Of a stretch of DNA of 64,000 bases, positions 34,371 through 44,113 are shown one piece after another; position 1 is the first letter of the stretch, and every line of letters begins with the position of its first letter. Below the pieces are notes generated by a model. The model searched no databases and was not told where the DNA came from. It worked only from the letters and a program-made list of their open reading frames with translations. The stretch comes from Clostridia bacterium (lineage in GTDB: Bacteria; Bacillota; Clostridia; Oscillospirales; Acutalibacteraceae): contig JAFQCH010000023.1 in NCBI GenBank assembly GCA_017416485.1, forward strand, positions 63,262 to 127,261, read 5' to 3'. The translations under genes were made by a program, and so were the position numbers.

Positions 34371-34414
34371 AACCGACAATTTGCGTCCGATCAAACGGAC
34401 TCAATCTGTCGGTT
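34371..34414. terminator. Two-part hairpin terminator between the tRNA-Pro and hsd genes
   Basis: AACCGACA / TGTCGGTT encloses a second stem GTCCG / CGGAC; T-rich on both strands. It insulates the hsd operon from upstream minus-strand transcription. Confidence 0.7.
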
Positions 34415-34536
34415 TTTGATTTTTTCTGTTGAACAAGCATTTGAGCAATACAAATTGTTGTTGATACACGGGCAAAAAGTGTGACAAAACAACGATGGAA
34501 AATCGTTGTAGTCACCTGCGCGGGAATAGGGAGAAA

Positions 34537-34586
34537 GAAAAAAACCTTTCAAGAAGCCACAAACGGCTATCTGAAAGGCTTTTGCG
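34537..34586 (-). terminator. Terminator of the tRNA-Pro gene
   Basis: On the minus strand GCCTTTCA pairs with TGAAAGGT, with an inner AGCC/GGCT stem, then TTTTTT, starting directly after the tRNA. A further small hairpin (ACAACGAT / ATCGTTGT, 34484-34510) follows; the rest of 34415-34536 shows nothing recognisable. Confidence 0.8.
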
Positions 34587-34587
34587 T

Positions 34588-34663
34588 TGGTCCGAGTGGC
34601 GAGACTTGAACTCACGGCCTCTTGACCCCCAGTCAAGCGCGCTCCCAACTGCGCCACACCCGG
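34588..34663 (-). tRNA. tRNA-Pro, anticodon GGG
   Basis: A full cloverleaf on the minus strand. The acceptor CCGGGTG pairs with CACTCGG, the D stem is GCGC/GCGC, and the anticodon stem CTTGA/TCAAG holds loop CTGGGGG with anticodon GGG. The T arm has TTCAAGT, and the CCA end is encoded. 76 bases. Confidence 0.95.
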
Positions 34664-34680
34664 ATTTCTCAACGGCACTA

Positions 34681-34709
34681 ATAATAGCATTATTTGTTGC
34701 AAAAGTCAA
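34681..34709 (-). promoter_or_regulatory. tRNA-Pro promoter
   Basis: On the minus strand TTGACT (34704-34709), 17-base spacer, TATTAT (34681-34686), 17 bases before the tRNA 5' end. Confidence 0.75.
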
Positions 34710-34831
34710 GAGGTAAATTAAAAAAAATACAAAAAATTTTTCATCCGCATTTTTTGTGTTCTTCGTTGACAAAAGTTTGATATGAGAATATAATAAAACC
34801 ACTTATTAAATGCCATGGCAGGTGCTGTTTT

Positions 34832-36058
34832 ATGATTTCTGAAGTTCTTGAAAGATTTTTGAAATATGTTAAAATCGACACGCAGTCGCAGGATGATGCT
34901 TCTTGTTTTCCGAGTACAGAAAAACAGAAAAATCTTGCCCTTGTGCTTGCCGATGAATTATCACAACTGGGCGCACAAAATGTATTTTTTGATGAAGCAT
35001 ACGGTTATGTATATGCTGTTATTCCTGCAACCGACAGTGGCCGTAATACAGATGTGCTCGGTTTTATAGCGCACATGGACACATCGCCGGATGTCAGCGG
35101 AAAAGATGTAAAACCGAATGTAATTGAAGATTATAATGGTGAAGACATTCTGCTGAATGAACAAGAAAATATTGTTTTGCATGTTTCTGAATTTCCTGAA
35201 ATTCGCAGTTATATCGGTAAGACTCTTGTTGTGACAGACGGGACGACTTTGCTTGGTGCTGATGATAAAGCCGGTGTTGCGGAAATTATGACAATGACCG
35301 CTTATCTTCTTTCTCATCCTGAAGTTGAACATGGTAAAATCGTTGTGGCATTTACGCCCGATGAAGAAGTTGGCGCAGGGGTGGAACATTTTGATATCGC
35401 CCGTTTTGGTGCTGATTTTGCTTACACTGTGGATGGCGGCGAGTTGGGTGAACTGGAATATGAGAATTTTAATGCCGCATCAGCAGTCATTACGGTAAAT
35501 GGTGTCAGTGTGCATCCCGGTAGCGCAAAAAACAAAATGAAGAATGCCAATCGTATTGCAATGGAATTCAATGCCATGTTACCGCAGAATCAAGTACCCG
35601 AATGTACCGATGGCTATGAAGGATTTTTTCATTTGACCGATATGCACGGTGATATTGAAAAAGCGACATTGCATTATCTGATCCGTGAACACGACAGCAG
35701 AATTTTTGCACAACGCAAAGAACTTGTTCTCTCTCTTGCCGATAAACTCAATGAAAAATATGGTGCAGGAACCGTTATTGCGGATGTGAAAGATTCTTAT
35801 TATAATATGAAAGAAAAAATCGTTCCGCAGTTTTCGTTCCTTGTTGATAATGCAGTTGCTGCAATGAAAGAATTGGACATTAAACCGCTGATTCGCCCCG
35901 CAAGAGGCGGTACGGACGGTGCGGCGCTTTCTTTTATGGAACTTCCGTGTCCGAATCTTTGCACGGGTGGGCATAATTTCCATAGTCGGTTTGAATATAT
36001 CTGTGTCGAATCTATGGAACAAATCGTGCAATTACTCATTAAACTGGCCTGCGGTTGA
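34832..36058 (+). CDS. pepT: Peptidase T (tripeptide aminopeptidase)
   Basis: 408-residue M20 metallopeptidase with both zinc-site motifs: GFIAHMDTSPD (His/Asp), GADDKAGVAE (bridging Asp), TPDEEVGAGVEHFD (Glu pair) and the final GGHNFHSRFEYI His. The dimerisation insert (about 210-320) is complete. It releases N-terminal residues from tripeptides in the cytoplasm. It is followed 10 bases later by a NUDIX gene. Confidence 0.94.
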   Translation: MISEVLERFLKYVKIDTQSQDDASCFPSTEKQKNLALVLADELSQLGAQNVFFDEAYGYVYAVIPATDSGRNTDVLGFIAHMDTSPDVSGKDVKPNVIEDYNGEDILLNEQENIVLHVSEFPEIRSYIGKTLVVTDGTTLLGADDKAGVAEIMTMTAYLLSHPEVEHGKIVVAFTPDEEVGAGVEHFDIARFGADFAYTVDGGELGELEYENFNAASAVITVNGVSVHPGSAKNKMKNANRIAMEFNAMLPQNQVPECTDGYEGFFHLTDMHGDIEKATLHYLIREHDSRIFAQRKELVLSLADKLNEKYGAGTVIADVKDSYYNMKEKIVPQFSFLVDNAVAAMKELDIKPLIRPARGGTDGAALSFMELPCPNLCTGGHNFHSRFEYICVESMEQIVQLLIKLACG

Positions 36059-36068
36059 GAGGTGGATG

Positions 36069-36464
36069 ATGACACAGGTTGTTGCCGCTTTGATTTGGCA
36101 GGATAAAAAATTTATGATCTGTCAACGCCCTGCACATAAGGCAAGGGGGCTTTTGTGGGAATTTGTCGGCGGTAAGGTAGAAGCCGGTGAAACAAAACAA
36201 GAAGCACTTGTGCGTGAATGTTGTGAAGAACTGGATGTGATTGTCAATGTGGGCGATATATTTATGCAATTGGTGCATGAATATCCTGATCTTACCATTG
36301 AATTAACGCTGTTTAACTGCACGATAAAGCAGGGAAGTCCGAAAAAACTTGAACACGCTGCTATTCAATGGATTACCCCCTCGCAGATTGATGATTTTGA
36401 TTTTTGCCCTGCGGATGAAGAAATTTTAAAAGAAATTAAACTGAAATATAATAGTGAGGTATGA
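36069..36464 (+). CDS. MutT-like NUDIX hydrolase
   Basis: 131 residues. The NUDIX box begins GKVEAGETKQEAL and ends VRECCEELDV, matching GX5EX7REUXEE. The short N-terminus TQVVAALIWQDKKFMICQRP and PSQIDDFDFCPAD near the end resemble MutT 8-oxo-dGTPases, though other nucleotides are possible. Two adjacent ATG codons exist (36066, 36069); GAGAGG fits the second better. Confidence 0.85.
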   Translation: MTQVVAALIWQDKKFMICQRPAHKARGLLWEFVGGKVEAGETKQEALVRECCEELDVIVNVGDIFMQLVHEYPDLTIELTLFNCTIKQGSPKKLEHAAIQWITPSQIDDFDFCPADEEILKEIKLKYNSEV

Positions 36465-36466
36465 AA

Positions 36467-37282
36467 ATGAAAGACATTCTGACTGCACCCTTTGTGGAAG
36501 AAATGAAAAAGACTACAGCTAATATGTATCGTCTCGGCTGGGATGAACGCAACGGCGGCAATATCAGCTACATGCTTGAAGAATCTGAAGTTGCACAGTA
36601 TCTTGATCTGAATCAGGTTATCCGCACCATTCCGACCGGATTTGATGCAACAGCCCTTATCGGAAAAATCTTTATCGTCACGGGGACGGGCAAGTATTTC
36701 AAGAATGTGCAGGATGATCCCGAAAACAATCTTGGCATTATCCGCATCGCAGAAGACGGCACGACCGCCGAACTTCTTTGGGGCTATGCTGACGGCGGCA
36801 AGTTCACAAGCGAATTGCCCGCGCATCTGATGAGCCACATGGCAAGACTTTCGGTCGATCCTTCCAACCGTGTTGTTATGCACAGCCATCCCACAAACAC
36901 GCTGGCTATGAACTATGTGCATGAACTGGATGAAAAGAGTTTCACACATACTCTTTGGGAAATGTGCACGGAATGTATTGTTGTGTTCCCGGATGGTATC
37001 GGTGTTCTTCCGTGGATGCTTTGCGGCACCAATGAAATCGGCATGGCAACGGCTGAAAAGATGAAAGAATTTCGCCTTGTTGTGTGGGGAATGCACGGCA
37101 TCTACGGTGTCGGCAAAAACCTTGATGAAGCATTCGGATTGATTGAAACAGTTGAAAAGGCTGCACAGATTTACATGCTGACTGCGCATCTGCCGAGAGT
37201 AAACACCATCAAGGACAGTGAAATGGTTGAGCTTGCCGAATTCTTCGGTGTAAACTACAGAAAAGACTTTTTGAATATTTAA
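36467..37282 (+). CDS. rhaD: Rhamnulose-1-phosphate aldolase
   Basis: 271 residues from ATG 36467, preferred because GAGGT is 7 bases upstream; ATG 36461 overlaps the preceding stop. It follows the E. coli RhaD pattern closely: LGWDERNGGNIS, FIVTGTGKYFKNV, TSELPAHLMSH with the catalytic Glu, the zinc His pair in VVMHSHPTN, CIVVFPDGIGVLPWM and the third zinc His in GMHGIYG. It cleaves L-rhamnulose-1-phosphate to DHAP and lactaldehyde. No rhaA/rhaB here, so the rest of rhamnose catabolism must lie elsewhere. Confidence 0.93.
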   Translation: MKDILTAPFVEEMKKTTANMYRLGWDERNGGNISYMLEESEVAQYLDLNQVIRTIPTGFDATALIGKIFIVTGTGKYFKNVQDDPENNLGIIRIAEDGTTAELLWGYADGGKFTSELPAHLMSHMARLSVDPSNRVVMHSHPTNTLAMNYVHELDEKSFTHTLWEMCTECIVVFPDGIGVLPWMLCGTNEIGMATAEKMKEFRLVVWGMHGIYGVGKNLDEAFGLIETVEKAAQIYMLTAHLPRVNTIKDSEMVELAEFFGVNYRKDFLNI

Positions 37283-37294
37283 AATCGGATTTTG

Positions 37295-37327
37295 ACGGGG
37301 TTTTTCGTAACCCCGTTTTTCTTTTTT
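37295..37327 (+). terminator. Terminator of the pepT-NUDIX-rhaD operon
   Basis: ACGGGGT-TTTTCGTA-ACCCCGT hairpin followed by TTTTCTTTTTT. Confidence 0.9.
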
Positions 37328-37403
37328 ACTTATCTTTCGTCAAAATCGACAAAAATTACAAAAATTTTGTAACACTGCTTCTAACAAAATGGTCAAAAAA
37401 CAC

Positions 37404-37432
37404 TTGCAAAATGATCAAAATACTGCTACAAT
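37404..37432 (+). promoter_or_regulatory. Glycogen operon promoter
   Basis: TTGCAA (37404-37409), 17-base spacer, TACAAT (37427-37432). The expected start near 37439 places upstream in-frame ATG codons outside the message. Confidence 0.7.
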
Positions 37433-37452
37433 GTCAAATGGGGGTGATTTGT

Positions 37453-39396
37453 TTGCCGAAGAAAGCAACCAAAATCGATAATACCTGTACGGATTACAAC
37501 GTACCGATCTATTTGTTCCATCAGGGCAGCAATTGCCGCAGTTATGAATACCTCGGCTCGCACCGTGTGCAAAACGGTGTTGCTTTTCGTGTCTGGGCTC
37601 CGAATGCGGCGGCGGTCAGCGTTGTCGGATCTTTTAATAATTGGGATGAAAATGCCTGTCCGATGACCAGAATCAGTGAAAACGGGATATGGGAAGCTGT
37701 GTCGGATGCAGTACAGTTGTATGATACTTACAAGTATTGCATTATTGCACCGACCGGTGAAAAAAGATATAAGACCGATCCGTATGGTTATCATTGCGAA
37801 ACAAGACCTGACAATGCTTCCAAGTATTATGAATTAGACGGTTTTGAATGGCACGATGCAAAATATCTTGCCGATAAAAAGAACCACAGGGTTTATGATT
37901 CTCCCGTCAATATTTATGAGATGCACGCAGGTTCGTGGAAACAATATCCTGACGGCAATTTTTATTCCTATCGTGCATTGGCAGATGAGCTCGTACCGTA
38001 TCTTTCCGAAATGGGTTATACACACATTGAGTTAATGCCAATTATGGAGCATCCTTTTGACGGAAGCTGGGGTTATCAGGTAACCGGCTACTTTGCTGCA
38101 ACTTCGCGTTACGGTACTCCGCACGATTTTATGTATTTTGTGGATAAGTGTCACGGGGCAGGTATTGCCGTAATTCTTGACTGGGTGCCGGCACATTTTC
38201 CAAAAGATGCATACGGTCTCTATGAATTTGACGGTAAACCTTGTTATGAATATGCCGATCCTCGCAAAGGTGAGCACCTGCAATGGGGAACACGAGTCTT
38301 TGACTATGGCAGAAATGAAGTCAGAAGTTTTCTGGCATCTTCTGCATTCTTCTGGCTTGATAAATATCATATCGACGGTCTGCGTGTGGATGCCGTGGCT
38401 TCGATGCTTTATCTTGATTACGGCAGAGAGCATGGGCAATGGATGCCGAATGTGAATGGCGGTAATGAAAATCTTGAAGCCGTGTCATTCCTGCGCTTTC
38501 TGAATGAATCGGTTTTCCGTGAATATCCCGATGCTCTGATGATTGCCGAAGAAAGCACCGCTTGGCCGCTTGTTTCCAAGCCCGTCAATATCGGCGGTCT
38601 CGGATTCAATTTTAAGTGGAATATGGGATGGATGAATGACATTCTCCGCTATTTCTCACTGGATGGCTATTTCAGAAAATATAATCACGATCTGATCACG
38701 TTCTCGTTTTTCTATGCTTTCTCCGAAAACTTTGTTCTTCCCATTTCGCATGACGAAGTGGTGCACGGCAAGAAGTCGTTGCTGAATAAAATGCCGGGCG
38801 AATATGAACAGAAATTTGACGGTATGCGTGCATTCCTCGGTTATATGTATGCACATCCGGGTAAGAAATTGTTGTTCATGGGGCAGGAATTCGGTCAGTT
38901 CATTGAGTGGAATGAAAAGCAACAGCTTGACTGGTTGTTGCTTGATTATGAAAAACACGCAAAACTGCAGTCCTATGTTAAAGAACTCAATCATATATAT
39001 AAAGATAATGCCCCGTTCTGGCAGATTGACTATTCATGGGAAGGTTTCAATTGGCTTGTCAGTGACGATAACAACAATTCCTGTATTGCGTTCTTGCGCA
39101 AGGATGAAAAAGGGGATACGGTTGCGGTTGTCTGTAACTTTACTCCCGTTCAACGCGATGATTACTGCATCGGATTCCCCGAAGAAGGAACATTAACTCC
39201 TTTATTCAATTCCGATGAAGAACGCTTCGGCGGCAAAGGCATTGAATTGAAAAAGCGTATCTCTGTCACAGACAATCCCATGCACGGCTATTCGTATTCA
39301 TTCCGGCTGACGCTTCCGCCGATGTCGGTTATATATTTAAAATTCAAACCCAAAGCAAAAAAACAAACAAAGAAAAAAACTTCAAAGGAAGGATGA
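37453..39396 (+). CDS. glgB: 1,4-alpha-glucan branching enzyme
   Basis: 647 residues from TTG 37453, chosen because GGGGGTGA is 6 bases upstream and in-frame ATG 37411 lies inside the promoter. A CBM48 domain (about 30-115, RVWAPNAAAVSVVGSFNNW) precedes the GH13 barrel: EVHPFDG-type IMEHPFDGSWGYQVTGYFA, catalytic Asp in GLRVDAVASM (about 313), Glu in MIAEESTAWP (about 366) and Asp in PISHDEVVHGK. A C-terminal beta domain ends in a Lys-rich tail. It makes alpha-1,6 branches in glycogen. Confidence 0.94.
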   Translation: MPKKATKIDNTCTDYNVPIYLFHQGSNCRSYEYLGSHRVQNGVAFRVWAPNAAAVSVVGSFNNWDENACPMTRISENGIWEAVSDAVQLYDTYKYCIIAPTGEKRYKTDPYGYHCETRPDNASKYYELDGFEWHDAKYLADKKNHRVYDSPVNIYEMHAGSWKQYPDGNFYSYRALADELVPYLSEMGYTHIELMPIMEHPFDGSWGYQVTGYFAATSRYGTPHDFMYFVDKCHGAGIAVILDWVPAHFPKDAYGLYEFDGKPCYEYADPRKGEHLQWGTRVFDYGRNEVRSFLASSAFFWLDKYHIDGLRVDAVASMLYLDYGREHGQWMPNVNGGNENLEAVSFLRFLNESVFREYPDALMIAEESTAWPLVSKPVNIGGLGFNFKWNMGWMNDILRYFSLDGYFRKYNHDLITFSFFYAFSENFVLPISHDEVVHGKKSLLNKMPGEYEQKFDGMRAFLGYMYAHPGKKLLFMGQEFGQFIEWNEKQQLDWLLLDYEKHAKLQSYVKELNHIYKDNAPFWQIDYSWEGFNWLVSDDNNNSCIAFLRKDEKGDTVAVVCNFTPVQRDDYCIGFPEEGTLTPLFNSDEERFGGKGIELKKRISVTDNPMHGYSYSFRLTLPPMSVIYLKFKPKAKKQTKKKTSKEG

Positions 39397-39402
39397 TTTA
39401 TT

Positions 39403-40623
39403 ATGGGTGCTAAAAAAGAATGTATCGCCATGCTGCTTGCCGGCGGACAAGGTTCCAGACTCGGTATTCTGACGCATTCCATCGCAAAACCCGCCGTACC
39501 TTACGGCGGCAAATACCGCATTATTGACTTCCCGCTGTCAAACTGCACAAATTCCGGTATTGACACGGTTGGTGTGCTGACACAGTATCAGCCGCTGGCT
39601 CTCAATGAATATATCGGCAGCGGTCAGCCGTGGGACCTCGATCGTATGGACGGCGGTGTGCACATTCTCTCGCCTTATCAGCAGATCAAGGGCAGTGAGT
39701 GGTACAAAGGCACAGCCAATGCCATTTATCAGAATATCAACTTCATCGACCGTTATGATCCCGAATATGTAGCGGTTCTTTCCGGTGACCATATTTACAA
39801 GATGGACTATGCCGAAATGCTTCAATTCCATAAGGAACACAATGCAGACTGCACCATCGCTATGATGGAAGTGCCGTGGGAAGAAGCATCCCGCTTCGGT
39901 CTGATGCTTGTGAATGACGACGGAGTTATCACCGAATTCGAAGAAAAACCCAAGAATCCGCGCAGCAACAAGGCTTCCATGGGTGTTTATATGTTCACAT
40001 GGAAGAAACTGCGCGCTTATCTGATCGCTGACGAAGAAACAGAAGGTTCCAGCAACGACTTCGGTAAGAACGTCATTCCCGCTATGCACAATGCAGGGGA
40101 GAGAATGTTTGCTTATCAGTTTGACGGTTATTGGAAAGACGTCGGAACGATCGACAGCCTTTGGGAAGCAAACCTCGACCTGCTCAATCCAAAAGCCAAC
40201 ATCGACCTTACTGATCCAGACTGGAGAATTTATGCAAAGAATTCCGCATTGCCTCCGCATTATGTTTCCAAGGACGCAACCGTGCAGAACTCGCTTGTTT
40301 CCGGCGGATGCAAAATTGAGGGCAATATTGACTATTCCGTTATGTTTGCCAATGTAACGGTTGAAGAAGGCGCCAATGTTCGTTATTCCATCGTTATGCC
40401 GGGGGCTACTATCAAAAAAGGTGCCACCGTGCAGTATGCAATGATCGCCGAAGATGCCGTGATTGAAAGCGGTGCTGTGGTCGGCGAAGACCCCGAAAAG
40501 ATCGATGATCTTGCAAACTGGGGTGTCACCGTTATCGGTGCAAAGGTCAATATCGGTGAAAATGTAAAAATTCCCGCAAAAGCAATGATTGCGGAAGATG
40601 TCAAGGGAGGTGACGCACAATGA
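39403..40623 (+). CDS. glgC: Glucose-1-phosphate adenylyltransferase, catalytic
   Basis: 406 residues. The nucleotide-binding loop is [11 protein letters not shown], followed by [40 protein letters not shown] and EFEEKPKNP with the substrate-binding Lys. Left-handed beta-helix repeats end the chain. It makes ADP-glucose, the committed step of glycogen synthesis. GAAGGATG precedes the ATG; 4-base overlap with glgD. Confidence 0.95.
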   Translation: MGAKKECIAMLLAGGQGSRLGILTHSIAKPAVPYGGKYRIIDFPLSNCTNSGIDTVGVLTQYQPLALNEYIGSGQPWDLDRMDGGVHILSPYQQIKGSEWYKGTANAIYQNINFIDRYDPEYVAVLSGDHIYKMDYAEMLQFHKEHNADCTIAMMEVPWEEASRFGLMLVNDDGVITEFEEKPKNPRSNKASMGVYMFTWKKLRAYLIADEETEGSSNDFGKNVIPAMHNAGERMFAYQFDGYWKDVGTIDSLWEANLDLLNPKANIDLTDPDWRIYAKNSALPPHYVSKDATVQNSLVSGGCKIEGNIDYSVMFANVTVEEGANVRYSIVMPGATIKKGATVQYAMIAEDAVIESGAVVGEDPEKIDDLANWGVTVIGAKVNIGENVKIPAKAMIAEDVKGGDAQ

Positions 40624-41738
40624 GAGCCAATAATATTTTAGGTATTATTTTTGCAAATGCGTATGATAGTGTACTCGGCGGCATGACAGCCCCCAGAGCC
40701 ATGGGTTCTGTTCCGTTCGGCGGCAGCTACAGACTGATTGACTTTACACTTTCCAATATGGTCAATGCCGGGATCGACAAGGTCGGCGTCATCACAAGCA
40801 ACAATTACCAGTCCCTCATGGATCACCTCGGAAACGGCAAACCCTGGGATCTTGCCCGTAAGCATGACGGTCTTTTCTTCCTGCCTCCGTTCAGTGCGCA
40901 GGAACTTGAACGCTATAATACAGGCAGACTCGGCGCATTGCAGAACAACACGCAATTCCTTGAAATGTCCAACGAAGAATATGTTGTCATGTCCGACTGC
41001 AATGCTGTTCTTAACATCGACCTGAAAGATGTATTCCGTTTCCATGTTGAAAAGAACGCGGATATTACAATGGTGTATCGTCACGGCAGTATTCCGAAAC
41101 TCAATAACCGCTTGATTCTTGATAAAATCACCGATGGCAGAGTCTGTGCCATGAGTATTGTTTCTAATGGAGACGGAGAAGCTGATTGTGCGGCAAACAT
41201 CACCATTATGCGCAAATCGTTGCTTGAATCTTTGCTTCGTGAAGCAAGTGCTTCGGGTGCAGCAAGCTTTGAACGTGATGTGTTGCTCAAAAATATTGCC
41301 AATCTGCGTGTGTTCGGCTATGAATTCAAGGAATTCTGCCCGATCATCGATTCCATTCAATCTTATTTTGATGCAAACTTTGCTCTGCTTGATGCTGAAA
41401 ATCAGAAGTCACTGTTCGGTTGCGGTCGCCCCATTTACACAAAGGTTTATGATGATATGCCCGTAATTTACGGACTCGGCAGCGATGTGAAGAATTCTCT
41501 TGTTGCAGACGGTTGTGTCATTGATGGTATTGTTGAAAACAGCATTATTTTCCGTAATTGCCGTGTTGCCAAAGGTGCAGTTGTCAAAAATTGCGTTATC
41601 ATGCCCAGCGGTTTCATTGCTGACGATGCAACACTCAATTGCTGTATTCTCGATAAGGATGTTACGGTTCGTTCCGGCAGAGCTCTGTCCGGAGCCGAAA
41701 CCTATCCCGTTTACCTTGCAAAAGGAATCCGCGTATAA
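40620..41738 (+). CDS. glgD: GlgD, glucose-1-phosphate adenylyltransferase regulatory-type subunit
   Basis: 372 residues resembling GlgC but with a degenerate N-terminal loop ([15 protein letters not shown] instead of GGxGxRL), as in Firmicutes Glg[21 protein letters not shown] and [12 protein letters not shown] keep the fold; the beta-helix tail includes [15 protein letters not shown]. It is expected to form a hetero-tetramer with GlgC. Overlaps glgC as ATGA. Confidence 0.93.
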   Translation: MRANNILGIIFANAYDSVLGGMTAPRAMGSVPFGGSYRLIDFTLSNMVNAGIDKVGVITSNNYQSLMDHLGNGKPWDLARKHDGLFFLPPFSAQELERYNTGRLGALQNNTQFLEMSNEEYVVMSDCNAVLNIDLKDVFRFHVEKNADITMVYRHGSIPKLNNRLILDKITDGRVCAMSIVSNGDGEADCAANITIMRKSLLESLLREASASGAASFERDVLLKNIANLRVFGYEFKEFCPIIDSIQSYFDANFALLDAENQKSLFGCGRPIYTKVYDDMPVIYGLGSDVKNSLVADGCVIDGIVENSIIFRNCRVAKGAVVKNCVIMPSGFIADDATLNCCILDKDVTVRSGRALSGAETYPVYLAKGIRV

Positions 41739-41752
41739 AGGAGAGGTAAAAT

Positions 41753-43174
41753 ATGAAAGTATTGTATGCTGTCAGCGAAGCCCGTCCGTTCATTGCAAGC
41801 GGCGGTCTTGCCGACGTTGCAGGCTCTCTGCCTGTTGCTTTGCGTAAACGACTCATCGGTTGCCGCGTGGTATTGCCTCTTTACGAAGGCATTCCCGCAA
41901 AATTCCGTGAGAATATGAAGTTCATCACCCATATCACAGTGCCCGTTGCATGGCGTAGACAGTATTGCGGTGTTTTTGAGACAAAAGTAGACGGAGTCAT
42001 CTGCTATTTTATTGACAATCAGTATTATTTCAAGCGTGACGGAATTTACGGTCACTATGATGATGCTGAACGTTTTGCATTCTTCTCAAGAGCCGTTCTT
42101 GAAATCATTCCTCACATTGATTTTAAGCCTGATGTTATTAACTGTAATGACTGGCAGACTGCTTTGATTCCCGTTTATTATTCCGAGTTTTATGCAAACA
42201 GACCCGGATGGGAAAACATCAAAACCGTTTTCACCATTCATAATATTCAGTATCAGGGCAAATACGGCCCCGAAATTCTTAACGATGTTGTCGGCATTCC
42301 GCAGGAAGCCGGCTCGTTGCTTGAGTATGACGGTTGTGTCAACTTTATGAAAGGTGCCATTGAATGTGCCAATGCAGTCACTACCGTCAGCCCGTCGTAT
42401 GCTAAAGAAATTCTCGATCCGTGGTATTCACATGGTCTTGATTCCATTCTGCTGATGCGTGAATGGAAATTGCATGGTATTCTCAACGGCATCAGCTACG
42501 ACATGTATAACCCCGAAACCGATGAGGATATTGCCGAGAATTACACTTCCGAAAACAGTGAGAAGAAGGTTGCAAACAAGCTTGCACTTCAGCGCGAGAT
42601 GGGACTGCCTGAACGCAAAGAAGTTCCGCTTATCGGTATTTGCAGCCGCCTTGTTTCCCACAAGGGTTTCGACCTTGTAAAGGCTGTGCTGGAAGAATTG
42701 CTCTGTACGGAAAATGTGCAGTTTGCAGTGCTCGGTTCCGGTGACTGGGAATACGAAAGTTTTATGCGTGATATGGCGGACCGTTATCCCGATAAACTTG
42801 CATTCCGTTGCGGATTTATTCCCACGCTTGCAAAACGCATTTATGCGGGTACGGATATCTTCCTGATGCCGTCCAAGAGCGAACCCTGCGGTCTGTCGCA
42901 GATGATCGCACTGCGTTACGGTTCTATTCCGATCGTCCGTGAAACAGGTGGTCTGAAAGATTCTGTATTTGACAGCGGGCTTGGCGAAGGAAACGGATTC
43001 ACATTTGCAAATTACAATGCACACGATATGTTGCATTGCATCCGCAGAGCCATCGGCGGTTATGCAGACAGTGAAGGCTGGGCAATCCTGCGCAAACGAG
43101 CAATGGAATGCGATTACAGCTGGAAGCGTTCCGCGAATGATTACATTCGTCTGTATAAATCGTTGATCAAGTAA
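41753..43174 (+). CDS. glgA: Glycogen synthase (ADP-glucose type)
   Basis: 473-residue GT5 enzyme. The ADP-glucose loop (normally KTGGL) reads FIASGGLADVAGSLP, with Ser for Thr and no Lys. FTIHNIQYQG, GILNGISYD, and the C-terminal KSEPCGLSQMIALRYGSIP with Glu of the retaining GT motif are present. GCSRLVSHKG-like ICSRLVSHKGFDLV marks domain two. It elongates alpha-1,4 glucan. The altered N-terminal loop, lacking the usual Lys, is worth noting, but the rest is canonical. Confidence 0.93.
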   Translation: MKVLYAVSEARPFIASGGLADVAGSLPVALRKRLIGCRVVLPLYEGIPAKFRENMKFITHITVPVAWRRQYCGVFETKVDGVICYFIDNQYYFKRDGIYGHYDDAERFAFFSRAVLEIIPHIDFKPDVINCNDWQTALIPVYYSEFYANRPGWENIKTVFTIHNIQYQGKYGPEILNDVVGIPQEAGSLLEYDGCVNFMKGAIECANAVTTVSPSYAKEILDPWYSHGLDSILLMREWKLHGILNGISYDMYNPETDEDIAENYTSENSEKKVANKLALQREMGLPERKEVPLIGICSRLVSHKGFDLVKAVLEELLCTENVQFAVLGSGDWEYESFMRDMADRYPDKLAFRCGFIPTLAKRIYAGTDIFLMPSKSEPCGLSQMIALRYGSIPIVRETGGLKDSVFDSGLGEGNGFTFANYNAHDMLHCIRRAIGGYADSEGWAILRKRAMECDYSWKRSANDYIRLYKSLIK

Positions 43175-43186
43175 GAAAGGGACGTT

Positions 43187-44056
43187 ATGGCTGAATTTTT
43201 ACTTTCCGCATTTGCGGATGAAGCAGGAGGCGGATTGCTGCCGCAGATCAAAGCCCTTAAGGAAAACGACTTGACACATATTGAACCCCGCGGTCTGGAT
43301 TACGGCAACATTGCCGATTATACCGCAGAAGACTGCAAAGAAATGCGCATGATTCTTGATTATCACGGTATTGGTGTTTCTTCCATCGGTTCGCCGTTTG
43401 GCAAGATCAACATTGCAGATGATTTTGAACCGCATTTTGAAAAATTCAAACAATGTGTGGAAAATGCCTGCATCCTCGGCACCAAGAACATCCGTATGTT
43501 CAGTTTCTTCTTTAATGAAGATCAGAAGCCGGAAGATTACAGAGATGAAGTTTTTGCTAGGGTGGAACGTTTTTGTGATTATTCCTTGCAAAGCGGTATC
43601 TGGTGTTGCCATGAAAATGAAAAAGATATTTACGGTGATACCGATGTTCGCTGTCTGGATCTTCTGAAAACCTTTGAAGGAAAACTGAAAGGCATTTTTG
43701 ATCCTGCCAATTTTATTCAGTGCGGTGTGCAGATTCTGCCTGCTTATGATCTGCTTGCAGATTACATCGAGTACATGCACATCAAGGATTGCCGCTTTGA
43801 AGACGGTTTTGTTGTTCCTCCCGGAAAAGGTGACGGCTGTCTGAAAGAACTGCTTTCCCGCTTTGCAAAAAAAGATGGCAAGCGTTTTCTGACTTTGGAA
43901 CCGCACCTGAAAGTGTTTGACGGTTTGCAGGCGCTCGAAAAAGAAGGCGGTGAGGTGTCGGTCAATGAACTGTATACCTATCCGACAAACCGTGATGCTT
44001 TCAATGCCGCCGCAACAGCTTTGCATGGTATTTTAAAAGAAATCGGTGCAGAATAA
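43187..44056 (+). CDS. TIM-barrel sugar phosphate isomerase/epimerase
   Basis: 289 residues of the AP-endonuclease-2/xylose isomerase-like superfamily. FLLSAFADEAGG at the N-terminus, HIEPRGLDYGN, metal ligands in CHENEKDIYGD, IFDPANFIQCG, YMHIKDC and the final LTLEPHL Glu are in the usual order. Substrate unknown. It follows glgA by 12 bases, so is co-transcribed with the glycogen genes, although no direct link to glycogen is known. Confidence 0.82.
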   Translation: MAEFLLSAFADEAGGGLLPQIKALKENDLTHIEPRGLDYGNIADYTAEDCKEMRMILDYHGIGVSSIGSPFGKINIADDFEPHFEKFKQCVENACILGTKNIRMFSFFFNEDQKPEDYRDEVFARVERFCDYSLQSGIWCCHENEKDIYGDTDVRCLDLLKTFEGKLKGIFDPANFIQCGVQILPAYDLLADYIEYMHIKDCRFEDGFVVPPGKGDGCLKELLSRFAKKDGKRFLTLEPHLKVFDGLQALEKEGGEVSVNELYTYPTNRDAFNAAATALHGILKEIGAE

Positions 44057-44058
44057 AG

Positions 44059-44103
44059 CACACAAAAACTCCGTTGTCATCGTGACAGCGGAGTTTTTGT
44101 GTG
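44059..44103. terminator. Bidirectional terminator after the glycogen operon
   Basis: CACACAAAAACTCC pairs with GGAGTTTTTGTGTG, with inner TGTCA/TGACA, serving both convergent units. Confidence 0.88.
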
Positions 44104-44113
44104 TATTGGTTTG

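Noticed and set aside
34391..34802. Several 70-100 codon frames across the tRNA-Pro region
   Set aside because: They run through the tRNA and its terminator and have no ribosome sites.
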